From Viola odorata (lineage: Eukaryota; Streptophyta; Magnoliopsida; Malpighiales; Violaceae): a DNA stretch of 64,000 nt. Positions 43,337 through 54,109 of this stretch are shown in pieces. The notes under the pieces were generated by a model. That model saw only the letters and a program-made list of their open reading frames with translations. It made no database searches and was not told where the DNA came from. Numbering within the stretch: the first letter of the stretch is position 1; each line of letters begins with the position of its first letter. Position numbers and translations under genes: made by a program. The DNA lies in assembly GCA_963691705.1 (NCBI GenBank), contig OY829542.1:24600579-24664578 (forward strand), read 5' to 3'.

Positions 43337-45821
43337 CCTTTTGTCCCTGTAAGAATTCTCTGGATAAAAAGTCTGGTAGGGAATTGCTTTCTCCTTTTAT
43401 ATGTTCAATACTGAAATCAAAACTTGAAAGTATAGCCTGCCATCTGGCAAAAATTTGCTTTGAAACAAGATTTTCAACATCCTTTTCTAAAATGTATTTT
43501 GCGCTTTGACAATCAATACGAAGTAAAAACCTTTTGTTGAACAAATCATCTTGAAATTTTGTTATCCATAAAACAATGGCTAAAACTTCCTTTTTTATAG
43601 TAGAATAATTCTTCTGAGCTCCTATCCACAATCCCGAACAGTACCTTATTAATTGTTCATTATTAGCAATTTGTTGTTTAAGAATACCTCCATATCCTAA
43701 ATCAGAGGCATCTGTTTCTACAATTAGTTTTGCTGTGGGATCTGGAATGCCTAAACATGGTAGATTTTTTACCTTTTCTTTTATCATTTTTACTACAGAA
43801 GAGTGTTCTTCTGTCCATTCTTTTGGTTTCTTTTTTAACCTGTCGTATAATAGTGAACACATTGATCTTAAATTTTGTATAAAATCTGAGACATAGTTTA
43901 AACATCCTAAAAATCTTTGCAATTGTTTCTTGTCTTTTATTTCATTTGGGAATTTTGTTGCAAATTCTATAGATCTACTAATTGGTTTAAACATTCCTTG
44001 GTATATGTCAAATCCTAAAAATCGTATCTTAGTTTGGCATAATTTTAATTTGGAGGCTGAAACTACTAATCCATTTTCTTTTAATATTTTGAGATATTTG
44101 TTTAAGTGATTAAAATGTTCCGTGATGGTTTTTGAGAATACTAGTACATCATCTATGTATACTATAGTAAACTTAGTATAAGGATTTAGGATATCATTCA
44201 TCATTTTTTGAAATTCTGATGGTGCATTTTTTAATCCAAAAGGCATTACATTCCATTCATAATGACCAAAGGGAACCGTAAAGGCTGTTTTGTACCGATC
44301 TTTTTCTATTATTTGTATTTGCCAAAATCCTGATTTCATATCAAATTTTGAGAATATGGTAGCCCTATTAAGTCGTTTAATAAGGTCTCTTTTATTGGGT
44401 ATTGGATACCTAATCCATTGCAAGGCCTTATTAAGAGGTTTATATTTTATTACTAGTCTAGGAGCTCCTCTCTCTAATTCAGCATGATTTTGTACGTAAA
44501 AGGCTGCACATGACCAAGGTGATCTACTAGGTCTTATAAGTCTTTTTTCTAATAAAGAACCTATCTCTTTTTTACAGTATTCTAGTAATTCTTCATTCAT
44601 TTGAATTGGTCTAGCTTTGGTAGGTATCTTTGCATCGTTAAAATTCTTTTCATATGGTAATTCGACTATATATTTTTTTCTATTCCAAAATGCATTTGGA
44701 ACCTCTGCGCATACTTCCTTTTCAAAAAGTTTTTGGTATTCTTCTATTTTATTTTTGTTAAAAGTATTTTGTAGGTCTTCCTCTATTTTTCTAAAATTTA
44801 CCTCTCGGGTTAAGAAGTGTAGATGTTTTTTCTTTTGTATGAGCATTATGTTTCTTGTTATACAATGATCTTTTACTATATTTATATCTTTTTGTCTGGG
44901 TCTATGTAGGAACCTAAAACATATCTCGGTTCCTTTGGCTGCAGTCCAAATTCCATCGTGGTCTGTTTTAAATGGGATTAATTGGGTTATAAAGGGGGTG
45001 CCTAATATTACGTTTTCACTTACATCCTTTGCTAATATGAATGAGTTTTTAAAACAGAACCCATTATTACAAACATAAGCATTCGATATTTTGTATTTTA
45101 TGTCTAATCGATTCATATTGGCTCCATACAAATTTTCTTTAGTCTTTTCATAGTATTGTGTGGGTATAAGTCCTTCTTGTATATAGTTTTGATCTGCTCC
45201 TGAATCTATAAGAGCTGTTACTGTTATATGAAAAGTTTTTCCTATTTTTAATTCTATCTTTGTATACCATTTTTGATATATTACTCTTGAGATAATATTG
45301 AGGTAATTTTCTCCTGATAATCCTAGTGCTTCATTTTGAATTTCTTGATTTAACTCTTCAAATTCTTCTTTGGTGTTTTCCTTTTCTCCTAATAGGTCTA
45401 ATCTAATATTTAGGAGTGTATTTTCTAATTGTAGTATTTTTATATCTTGTTTTATTTGCCTAATTTCTTCTTTTAGATCTTGAGTGGTGACTTCTATATT
45501 TTGCTTGGAAAATCTATTAATTATATTTTTTAGGGTATATGGTTCTATTTATTTTTGCTTTTTATTATTATTTATTAAAGTTCTTAATTTTTCTAGATAT
45601 TCTCTCTGAGTATCGGGGTCTTCTATCTCTCCTATAATTTTTATAAGGAGCTCTTTTTCTTCTGTTATCACATTTATCTTTTTTATATGATCTTCGTAGA
45701 TACATGCGCATAGATTATCTTCGTCATCCTCTTCTTCTGAACTACTAGTTAATTTTGAAGTGGTTTCCTGTATTCTATAGATTTTCTCATCTTCACTACT
45801 GAATTCTATTTCATTTTCTGA
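43302..45821 (-). pseudogene. Viral protease, reverse transcriptase and RNase H
   Basis: Same frame as the capsid ORF, separated from it by TAA 45,822-45,824 and broken again by TAA 45,549-45,551. The aspartic protease site LIDSGAD lies near 45,195-45,220. From 45,131 a 609-codon open stretch holds RT: RLVIKYKPLN, FSKFDMKSGFWQI, MPFGLKNAPSEFQ, catalytic YIDDVLVFS (about 44,140-44,165) and LGFDIYQG. RNase H follows with VETDASDLGYGG and RIDCQSAKYIL. All RT and RNase H motifs are intact. No integrase. Confidence 0.9.
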
Positions 45822-46889
45822 TTATATATTGTCATATAGGTATAATAATTGATTTTTAATATCTTCTTCACAGCTAAGTGTTTTAATCTTATCTCTCATT
45901 TTGCATTCATTCTGATAATGTCCTACCTGTTTGCATTTGTAGCATACTGGTCGTCTTTTATTACTGGGACCATTTCTAAATTTCTTCTTATAATATTGTT
46001 TTTTATATGGTTTGTTAGGTGGTTTATCATAGGTTGATTTATTTGGCTTATATTTTTCTTTTGGAATTTTCCTTTGTTTTTTATATTTTCTTGAGGGTGC
46101 CATTATGGTTTCATAGCCATATTGAGCACAGAATGATCCTAATTCTTTTCTGTGTTCTAACTTATCATTTTTTAATTTAGCTTTAAGTTTTAGATCCGTA
46201 CATAGTGTTAATCCTACATTATTAATGAATGCAATTATTTCTCCATATGTTAATTCTTGATAGGGGATTATTCCTTTGTATGTATCTTTTATTTTGGATC
46301 TAACTTTTTCTAAGAATAGTTTGGGTAATCCTGAAATAAATTTTTCTTTCCAGAAGGGGAGATTACAATCTTCTTTCAAGAATACTTTGGATAAATACAT
46401 GTCTTTATACCATCTAAAGTCCTGTAATTTTGGACAAGTTAGATTCATAAGTATTTCTGTAGTCTTTTCTTGTAATTGTTCTGGCTCTCTTATAAAATGT
46501 TTAAGGATGGAGAATACTAATACGTTTGTTGCATCTTCTACTAATACTTCATTTTCTACTCTCATAGAATCCATAATAGCCATTTTATCCGTCATGGTGA
46601 GATAATTATCCCACCATCCTTTAAGTTGTCCAGAAAATCCTGACATGAGTATGTATACTACTTGTCTATCTGTACATCCTTTAGTTCTATGTGTTGTGGC
46701 TGCCATAAGCATAGATACTAGCATATCTATAATATTATGCTCACTTTGACCATCTAGATTCCATTCATCTATACTTGTTCCATCGTATTTGGCTTGTGCT
46801 CTGGTGTTCCTTTCTTCTGATTGTATATCAGGAAAGGAAGGTCTAGGATAATAATTCTTAACTCTTGGTTGTTGATATCTATTTCTCAA
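45822..46889 (-). pseudogene. Viral capsid protein with zinc knuckle
   Basis: 355 codons. GQLKGWWDNYLT near 46,600-46,640 is the conserved capsid motif of caulimovirids. A Lys-rich segment is followed by CYKCKQVGHYQNEC (about 45,905-45,945), the CCHC RNA-binding knuckle. The ORF ends at TAA 45,822-45,824, after which the same frame continues acidic toward the protease. Confidence 0.88.
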
Positions 46890-46932
46890 TTTATTTATTT
46901 GTGGGTCAATGTCTTTAAAAATTTTAAGATTT

Positions 46933-47919
46933 TCAGATTTTCAGATTGTTAAATTGTTCGACCAATTCTTCTATTTCTTGATTTTCTTCTCTAGATAATA
47001 CCGTGATTTTATTTCTTGAGGAGTTCTTTAATAAATCTATTTGTTTTTCTATTTTAGTTAAGAATTGTTCATGTGATGATCCTAATTTTATTTCGAATCC
47101 TGGCATAGTATTTGGTTTAAATACCGGTTGAGTGATTTTAATTGGAGTTTCTTCCAACTTTTTACTGCTTTCCCCTATTGTTGTGCTTTTATAATGTATT
47201 TCTGGTGGAGTATTTTCTTCTATAATACTCATTTGTTGGGCCATAGTATTTAGTAGGATATTAGTATAATTGTTTTGTGACTGGATATTTTTTATATCTT
47301 TAATGCTTATGTCTCTATTTTCATCTTTAATTTCTTTTATTGGGGAGGTTGTAATGTCGTGTTCTTGGTGTTTTATCGTGATTTCTTCTAATGGAGGATA
47401 CGTTGATTTTATACTTCCATTTCTAGTGGTATTCCATGTATTTTTAGGGATTTTTAGCACATTTATACTTGAAAAATTATCATTTAACCATGTGAAGAAA
47501 GGAATATGGGTTCTTATTTCCTCTAAATGTGCATAGAACTGTTTTTGTATTTCATCTCTTTCTTCTTTGGTAAATCCTTTAAAAAATGTTTCTCTTAACC
47601 ATCTTCTATTAGGATGGTAAAAATCCTTTTGTAATAACTCTTTGTCTATTTTGAATTCTTGTTTTAGCATATTTATCTGATTATTAGTATATCGCATATC
47701 ACTTTCTGTGGGTGATGGTGATCTAAGGGTTTCTTGCTCACCAGTTTGAAAACTCTCTTGATCAGTATAAAAAGGTTGAGGAATATTTCTATTAAAGTCT
47801 ACTCCGGTTAATACAGAATTTGACTGGCTTCTTATTAGTCTAGATCTGGGTTTTTTCATAGTGCTTGTGGATCTTCTAGAATCTATAATACTTGAGTTAT
47901 TTGGTGGGGCCATTCTGGT
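46933..47919 (-). pseudogene. Viral polyprotein segment between movement and capsid proteins
   Basis: About 330 codons, hydrophilic, Ser/Thr/Lys-rich, ending TGA at 46,933-46,935. The capsid frame that follows is shifted by one base. A local 8-bp repeat CTGAAAAT CTGAAAAT at the shift (about 46,936-46,951) may have been involved. The start is cut by the hAT element at 47,920; the frame matches the movement-protein frame on the other side when the element and one target copy are skipped. Confidence 0.7.
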
Positions 47920-50755
47920 TAGAGTTGGCAATGGAGCGGGTATGGAGCGGGTAAAGCACTATCCATACCCGCGTCCGCAAATCTGCGGGTAATCCATACC
48001 CGCACCCGTAGATCTGATACCCGCGACCCAATCCACCCAAATCAATCCCAAACCCAACCGAAACAAATCCCAATCGTTCACAGCCGCCGCACAGCCGCTC
48101 CCTCTCCCATCACCGCCGTTGCTGCACCCTCTCTCATTAAATCCAATCCATACACCAAATTAAACCCAACCCATACACTAAATTAAATCAATTCATCGAC
48201 CAAAACCAAACCCAAATCCAGCATCAACCGCAGCCGAACCAAATCTCCTCCACTGCCACCACCGCTGCTCGCCATCGCGGCTGCCCACCGTCGTGCTTCC
48301 ATCGCCACCGCTGTTCGCCGCTGGTGCCCGCCTGCCAACCGCCGCAGCCACCAGTTTCCCAGCCGCGCCACACCGCCTCTTGGCCGGAAAGAACAAAAGC
48401 AAAGAAAAAGAAACAAAGGAAAAGAAAAAGGAATAAAGAAATAAGGAGAAGGGCTGCGTTGCAGCCCTAAAATTAAAAAGGAGAAGGAATGAAATAAAAG
48501 AAAGAATGAAGGAAGGAAGGAGATAAGGGAAATAAGAGGGGTTGGGCCAAATAAAGGGGAGAATGGGTTGCGGCCCAACCAAAGAAAAGAAGGAAAATGG
48601 GCTGCGGCCCATGAGAAAAATAAAAGAAATGGGCTACGACCCAAGCCCTTTTAATAAAATCGTGTACTAACTTTTTCTTCGTTTTTTTTGCAGGTACCGA
48701 GTCCGCGATTACCATCCCGATTAAATGTTTCACCAACTTCGATATAAGTGACATTTTTCTAAACTCGAGCTTTAGAGCTCACTACTCCTTTATTAGAATT
48801 GTTGATTTAATTTATTGTCTATTCGTATGCATGTTATCTAGAATCGTTAGGAACGAGAAGGTATCGAACGCTTCCCCGACTTCAATATTGGTGACGATTT
48901 TACAATACAAAATATATATAAAAAAATAAAATGACTAGATATTAATAAATAATAAGTATTAATATATTGAAATGTAATGAGTACGTTTAACAAATATATA
49001 GCATACGATAAAAAAAGTGTCGAGTAAATATAAATATTAAAATATCGAATATGATTTACGAGCCTAACATATACACATGACGATTTTTTAAGTATAATCG
49101 TGCTTCATAGCAATACGATTAGATCTCTTACATCTAGAGCTTCAAAATTATCATTTTTACAATACAATACTTAATTAGTTATAATTAACTCAAGTAAATA
49201 TTGATATTGAACATTTGAATTATACAATTAACTCAAGTAAATACTGATATTTTAGTATGATAAATCTTTACATGTTATGATACAAAAAGAGTATGTTTAT
49301 TTTAGTACGTTTATTATAACATGTAAAATATTAAAATGACTATATATTAATAAATAATAAGTATTAGTATATTGAAAGATAAAGAGTACGTTTAACAAAT
49401 ATTAAAGTATGGAATATGACTTATGTTATGTGTATTGAACACTTACATTTAGAGTTTCAAAGTAAATTAGTTATCGCAAGCTCCGTTAGAACAATGTGTT
49501 TAATTTTAATTTTAATTGATAGTATAATGTTATGACTTATGCTTTTTTCCTTATTCTCCTCATTTAAAATGTTATGTAAAAAATTTTAATTTTAATTGAT
49601 AGTTAATTGTTAGTATGTATTATTAATACATATAAATAGCTATTTATATAGTAGTTAATATATATTATTTATACTTATTATCTAAAAGACATTGTCTCCA
49701 TAATTGTTAGTATGTATTATTAATACATATAAATAGCTATTTATACATCAATCTTATCATCATATTGTTAGTATTATTCAAAAATATGTTATTGTAAATT
49801 ATAATAGCTATTTATCTAAACTAAACTTAATATGGCACATAGTCACATACTAGTAATAGCTATATTATTAATACTTATTATCTAAAATGTGTATATAATT
49901 ATTATCTAAAAGACATTAATTTCTTGTTTTTAACTTCAAAAATCTTTATCATGATAAATAATGTAAAAAAAAAAATTATAAAAGAGCCTAATTTCCAAAC
50001 ACGACGCCGTTCCAAACTTCCAACTTTCATTAAACAGCCGGCCCTATGGCCTAATTTCCTAAAGCTCCTAATTTTCTAAACCCTAATTAATCCCTAAATC
50101 ATCGCAGTCATCCTTCTCCTCTTCTCACCCGCTCGGCCGCTCCTTCTCTTCTCTCGCTGTCGCACGACGCCAGCTCGGCCGCTCCTTCTCCTCTCCTCGC
50201 TCTTGTCGCTGTCGCCGATCCTCTCCTCGTCCCTGTCGCCGTCGCCACTCCCGTCTCCTCGCTCCTGTCACCACCACAAGAAGAAAACCAAGAAGAATAT
50301 GGATGCAATCGGTGAATCCATTAATGTAAGGATTCACTTTTTTTCTAGCTGCTCATTTTATGCATCTGTAGTCACATGAATGCTGTGATTTGTGAGGTTA
50401 ATTATGTAGTCCATTAATGTGATTTGTAAGGTCTGTTTGGTCTGATTTAAAATAGGTGTGTTTGGTTAATTCTTTGTTTTTTAAGATTCTTTTTTGTTCT
50501 TCACAGATGCATATTAAGGGTATGTATATTTATTTTGCACGGGTATTATTACGGGTATCCATACCCGCATTTTGCGGGTATTTAGTGCGGGTTGTGGTGC
50601 GGGTAAGCACTATCCATACCCGCATCCATACCCGCACTTTGTGGGTGCGGGTAAATCCATACCCGCAAAATACCCACAATATGCGGGTAATACCCACCCG
50701 CAATTGCGGGTATCCGTCGGGTATCCATGGGTGCGGGCGCAAATTGCCATCCCTA
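47920..50755. mobile_element. Non-autonomous hAT element inside the virus
   Basis: Ends TAGAGTTGGCAATGG and (inverse) TAGGGATGGCAATTTGC; 8-bp target duplication ATTCTGGT at 47,912-47,919 and 50,756-50,763. Subterminal regions are packed with GCGGGTA/TACCCGC motifs (47,935-48,010; 50,535-50,735). 2,836 bp. No transposase; the interior has a pyrimidine-rich segment with GC-rich ORFs (48,183-48,754), AT-rich DNA to 49,980, and a duplicated motif with TAATACATATAAATAGCTA (49,625 and 49,722). Confidence 0.9.
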
Positions 50756-50763
50756 ATTCTGGT

Positions 50764-51756
50764 GATGTTTACACTCCTTCTATGGGGTTCAAATACTAAC
50801 TTAAAATTTCCTTGATCATCTTCTTCTATTTTAGTGGGTTGTATTCTAGGGACTACTGTTGCGACTTCATTTAGATTTGGCAAAATCCATTATTCTGGAA
50901 AGGTTACTTCATTCCATTTTATGACTCTTGGTATTTGTATAGAAGCACGTTCCGTATTAATTTCTATTAAAAGTGTTTCTTGTTTTGGTGACTTTCTCAG
51001 GGCTCTTGGGTTTATATTGGTTGACATGACTTTATAATAAATTCTATATATTAGGGCAATATTTTTTGATCCTTCTATCATATTGTCGGGTGTCTTAATA
51101 TTTAATGTTAGGACTCTGAGAATATTTGGATCTGTCAAGGATACTGTAAAATTTGGAAAGCAATTGAGGTATACTGGTCCTTTTACCAAATTGGAGCTAA
51201 ACAAAGCTAATAACGAATCATTGAATGATTTAAATCTTGCATCTCTTAAACACATAAGTATGGGTGAATCTAATTCGGTCCTGTGAAGTGGCTTGACTGT
51301 TATCTGTATAAGTCCTATATGCATAAACTTGTATTTTTTCCTAAAAAGTCTTACTTGATTTTCTTCAATAAGTTATCTAGTATCTTCGCTTGGGTTTATA
51401 GGAAGGGTTCATTCTGTGGGTTCTATAACATAATCTTGGAATAGGTTGAATTTTCCCATTTCGTATATTTCTTCTTTCTTTACTGATGGTATAGTCCAAT
51501 TTTGTAATCTTTGTTCTATTTCTGCTATTCTGGTTTCTTGCCTATTGTAGTCTTCTAATTCTAATTGCTCATCCATAAGTGACTCATTATCAGTTTCATG
51601 ATTGACTTGGCTAGAACTACCAAAGAACCTCGCAATTATCTTCATGCTAACTGAGTTTAGATGCAATCGTTTGTTTTGAAGATAAGAATAAAGGTGTTTA
51701 TATTCTTCCTTTCTTTTATTCCAAATGTCTGTTAGTAACTTAATCGGGACCACCAC
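50764..51756 (-). pseudogene. Viral movement protein region (broken)
   Basis: Moves virus through plasmodesmata. A single frame runs from 51,756 to the hAT insertion with stops TGA 51,409-51,411, TAA 51,373-51,375 and TAA 50,890-50,892. The core between 51,324 and 50,890 includes GPVYLNCFPNFTVSL and TLNIKTPDN, which resemble the caulimovirid 30K-type movement protein. An N-terminal helical part (EIEQRLQNWTIP) precedes it. Confidence 0.75.
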
Positions 51757-51903
51757 CAGGACAACCTCTTACGCTTCCTAGCTGGGCTGACCAAATGGAT
51801 TTGACGGCTGACCAACGTTTAAATTACCTAAGATCGTTTGGGATAAAAGTCTGGATGAATTACAATACCCTTACCCTTACCCCCTCCGGAACGAGAGCTA
51901 CCT

Positions 51904-51919
51904 GGCTCCGCTACCATTT
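51904..51919 (-). other. Viral tRNA-Met primer site, right (5') end
   Basis: Minus strand CAAATGGTAGCGGAGC begins the viral sequence right at the junction with retroelement copy B. It repeats the 16-mer at 40,780-40,795 with one base changed. Confidence 0.8.
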
Positions 51920-54109
51920 GTTCGGTCCTTTGAGACCGGTTGTTTGCGATGCCGGTTGTGCTGGTAGTACTGTGAGGAAAAGAAATTTCACTTTAGATGG
52001 TGATGGTTTGTCTTAAAATCTTTCCTGATTCGCTCTTGAAGGTAGCCTGCTGCGGCAATTCCAGAGCTGCTATGAGCGAAACTCCCTGGTTCTATCGCGA
52101 TGACGGGATAAGGCGTGGGACCTTACATCCCTACAAAACTTAAGATTGATTAGTGGCGTTAGTCTAAGTGACGTGTCTTACGTCCCGAGCAACTCCTTGG
52201 GAGCCATCTATACCATGCCTCCTTTTGTCATCTCACAAGTTTAAGAAAAAATGGGACAACAAATTTTTAAAATACTAAGCATCTCTTGAAAAAAAAACAT
52301 GTTTTATTAATTTCAGGACAAATGTTTGTGCTAGATTGTCATGATAAAACCCTATGTCTTTGGTCTGGCCGAACGCCCAGTTCGCGACACTTCAGGCGAA
52401 GTATATCTTGACTGCATCGGCGTTTACCGGTCTTGGTAGATCATCTCCGTCCATGTTGGTTAGCATTAGGGCACCCCTCGAGAATGCACTTTTAACTAGA
52501 TAAGGGCCCTCGTACCTTGGGGCCCACTTTCCTTGACTAGCCTCCTGATGAGGGAGAATTTTCTTCAACACTAAATCCCCAGCCTCGAACTTGCGAGGTC
52601 ACACTTTCTTGTTATAAGCGTTGGCCATTCTTGGTTGATATAATTGTGCACGACATATAGCGGCCAAGCGCTTTTCGGGAAGGAGGTTCAACTGCTCGTA
52701 CCTCACTTTTGCCCAATCCGATTCTTCTACTTCGGACTCTGCCAGGATTCTGAGAGAAGGGATTTCTACCTCCAGAGGGATGACGACTTCCATGCCGTAA
52801 ACTAATGAGTAGGGAGTTGCCCCTGTGGACGTCCGAGTTGCTATCCGGTAAGCATGCAATGCGAAAGGAAGCATGTCATGCCAATCTTTGTGAGTGACTA
52901 CCATTTTTGGATGATTTTCTTCAAGCTTTTGTTTGACAGGTTTAAACTCAGGCTTTAATGGGATACGATGCTCAACTATCCCGGGATCAAGACCTGGCAC
53001 ATCGGTGTGTGACCATGCAGACACGTCTGAGTAGTTTTTGAGGAGAGAAATCAACCTTTCTCTATGAGTCGTATCCAGGGTAGTTCCGATCTTAACCAGC
53101 TTCTGATTCTCATTGCTTGCCCCCAGATTTACTTCGTCCAATTCCTCCCGATGAGGAGATATTTCCTTTTCTGAACTTTCTAGTAAACGGGTCAGTTCGT
53201 CGGAGATTTTGGCCTTGTCTTCTGTCGTAGCGATGATTTCTTCGCCAGTAAAGACATAGGTTTTATCAAGACAATTCGAATTAACATTCATCCTGAAATT
53301 AAAATGCGAAAAGAAGAGATGCGTAAAATAAAAATTACATACATATTTGATTTTTAACAAAAGGGGAACGTGAGTTCCTACAAAAATGTTTTCGTGAGAA
53401 AACGTGCAAACATATATTTTTCTAAAAGGACTAATTACGGAGAGACATCCGGAAGCATAGTGATGGTCTAGTTGCACACAGACTCCCCTGACTTCTTTAC
53501 GAAAATGACTGAACCAGGCGACGATTCTTCTTCTCCTAGAGTGCAGATACGGAGGTCTGATACCCTGATTGGATTTTCATTGATGGTTTCAGTGGCGAAG
53601 GGGAACGTGGTTCTGATATGGGGGATTGGCATTTTGCCCTCTGGCGCAGAACGTCTAAATAGCTTAGCTAGCTACTTTTCTTTCTTTTCTTAGGTAATCC
53701 TGGTGAAATCGGCCTTGCTGGGTTGGTACCCTAACCCAAAGCGGTCTCCGAAGTTCTTCGGAGGTGCCCAGCCTTTTGATCCTTGTAAGTCGGCCCCGAG
53801 CCATTTTCCCAATTTGAAGCTTCCCTCTAGTATTGACTTAGTGGTTGTTTCGGCTATCCCAGATTTTGAGGCTTCGCAAACGGGGGATCCTTCCTCGATC
53901 CAATCTGCGTTGACGATTTTGAAGGCTTGGAAAGAACTCTCCACGGTTTCAGCAGTTTCGATGTAAGGCACGGATGCATGCTTGGCCAAGATCAAGGCTT
54001 CCTCTGCCTTTATTGTGACGAGGGCATTGTCCTTGACGTATTTAAGGCACTGATGCAGGAAAGAGGGGACGGCTCCCGCTGAATGGATCCAAGGTCGTCC
54101 TAGAAGCAT
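51920..54109. repeat. 2.2-kb direct duplication, copy B (right of the virus)
   Basis: Second copy of the segment at 38,608-40,779, same orientation. At 54,109 it runs on without a break into the rest of the protease/Gag ORF, so copy B is joined to the 5' half of the element, while copy A is joined to the 3' half. It has a 14-bp addition near 52,157 that copy A lacks. Confidence 0.9.
52392..53477 (-). CDS. Copy B: pre-RT leader fused to integrase C-terminus
   Basis: Coding after the acceptor (TTTTAATTTCAG) starts at 53,292 with ATGAATGTTAATTCG; the open frame is 292 codons from 53,477 to a TGA at 52,599-52,601, then the same frame continues with PRKFEAGDLVLKKI and RPVNADAVKIYFA to TGA at 52,392. 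Pre-RT part ends PVKQKL; integrase core end starts EENHPKMVVTHKDWHDML, then STGATPYSLVYGMEVVIPLE. RT, RNase H and the integrase catalytic triad are missing, yet the frame across the fusion is open. Not enzymatically active. Confidence 0.82.

Larger units (their letters stand above)
40780..51919 (-). mobile_element. Endogenous pararetrovirus (Caulimoviridae, Florendovirus-like)
   Basis: Minus-strand order: primer site, movement protein, capsid protein with CCHC finger, aspartic protease, RT, RNase H, a second ORF, promoter, leader ORF, primer site. No integrase and no LTR. Length without the hAT insert and one target duplication is about 8.3 kb, a normal caulimovirid size. The large polyprotein plus a downstream ORF of unknown function suggests Florendovirus; genus is inferred from layout. 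Every main frame carries stops, a frame change or an insertion, so this copy is inactive. Confidence 0.9.

Noticed and set aside
43302..45131. RT ORF as part of the surrounding gypsy element
   Set aside because: It is linked to a caulimovirid capsid and movement protein, has no integrase, and lies between the viral primer sites; its motifs are caulimovirid.
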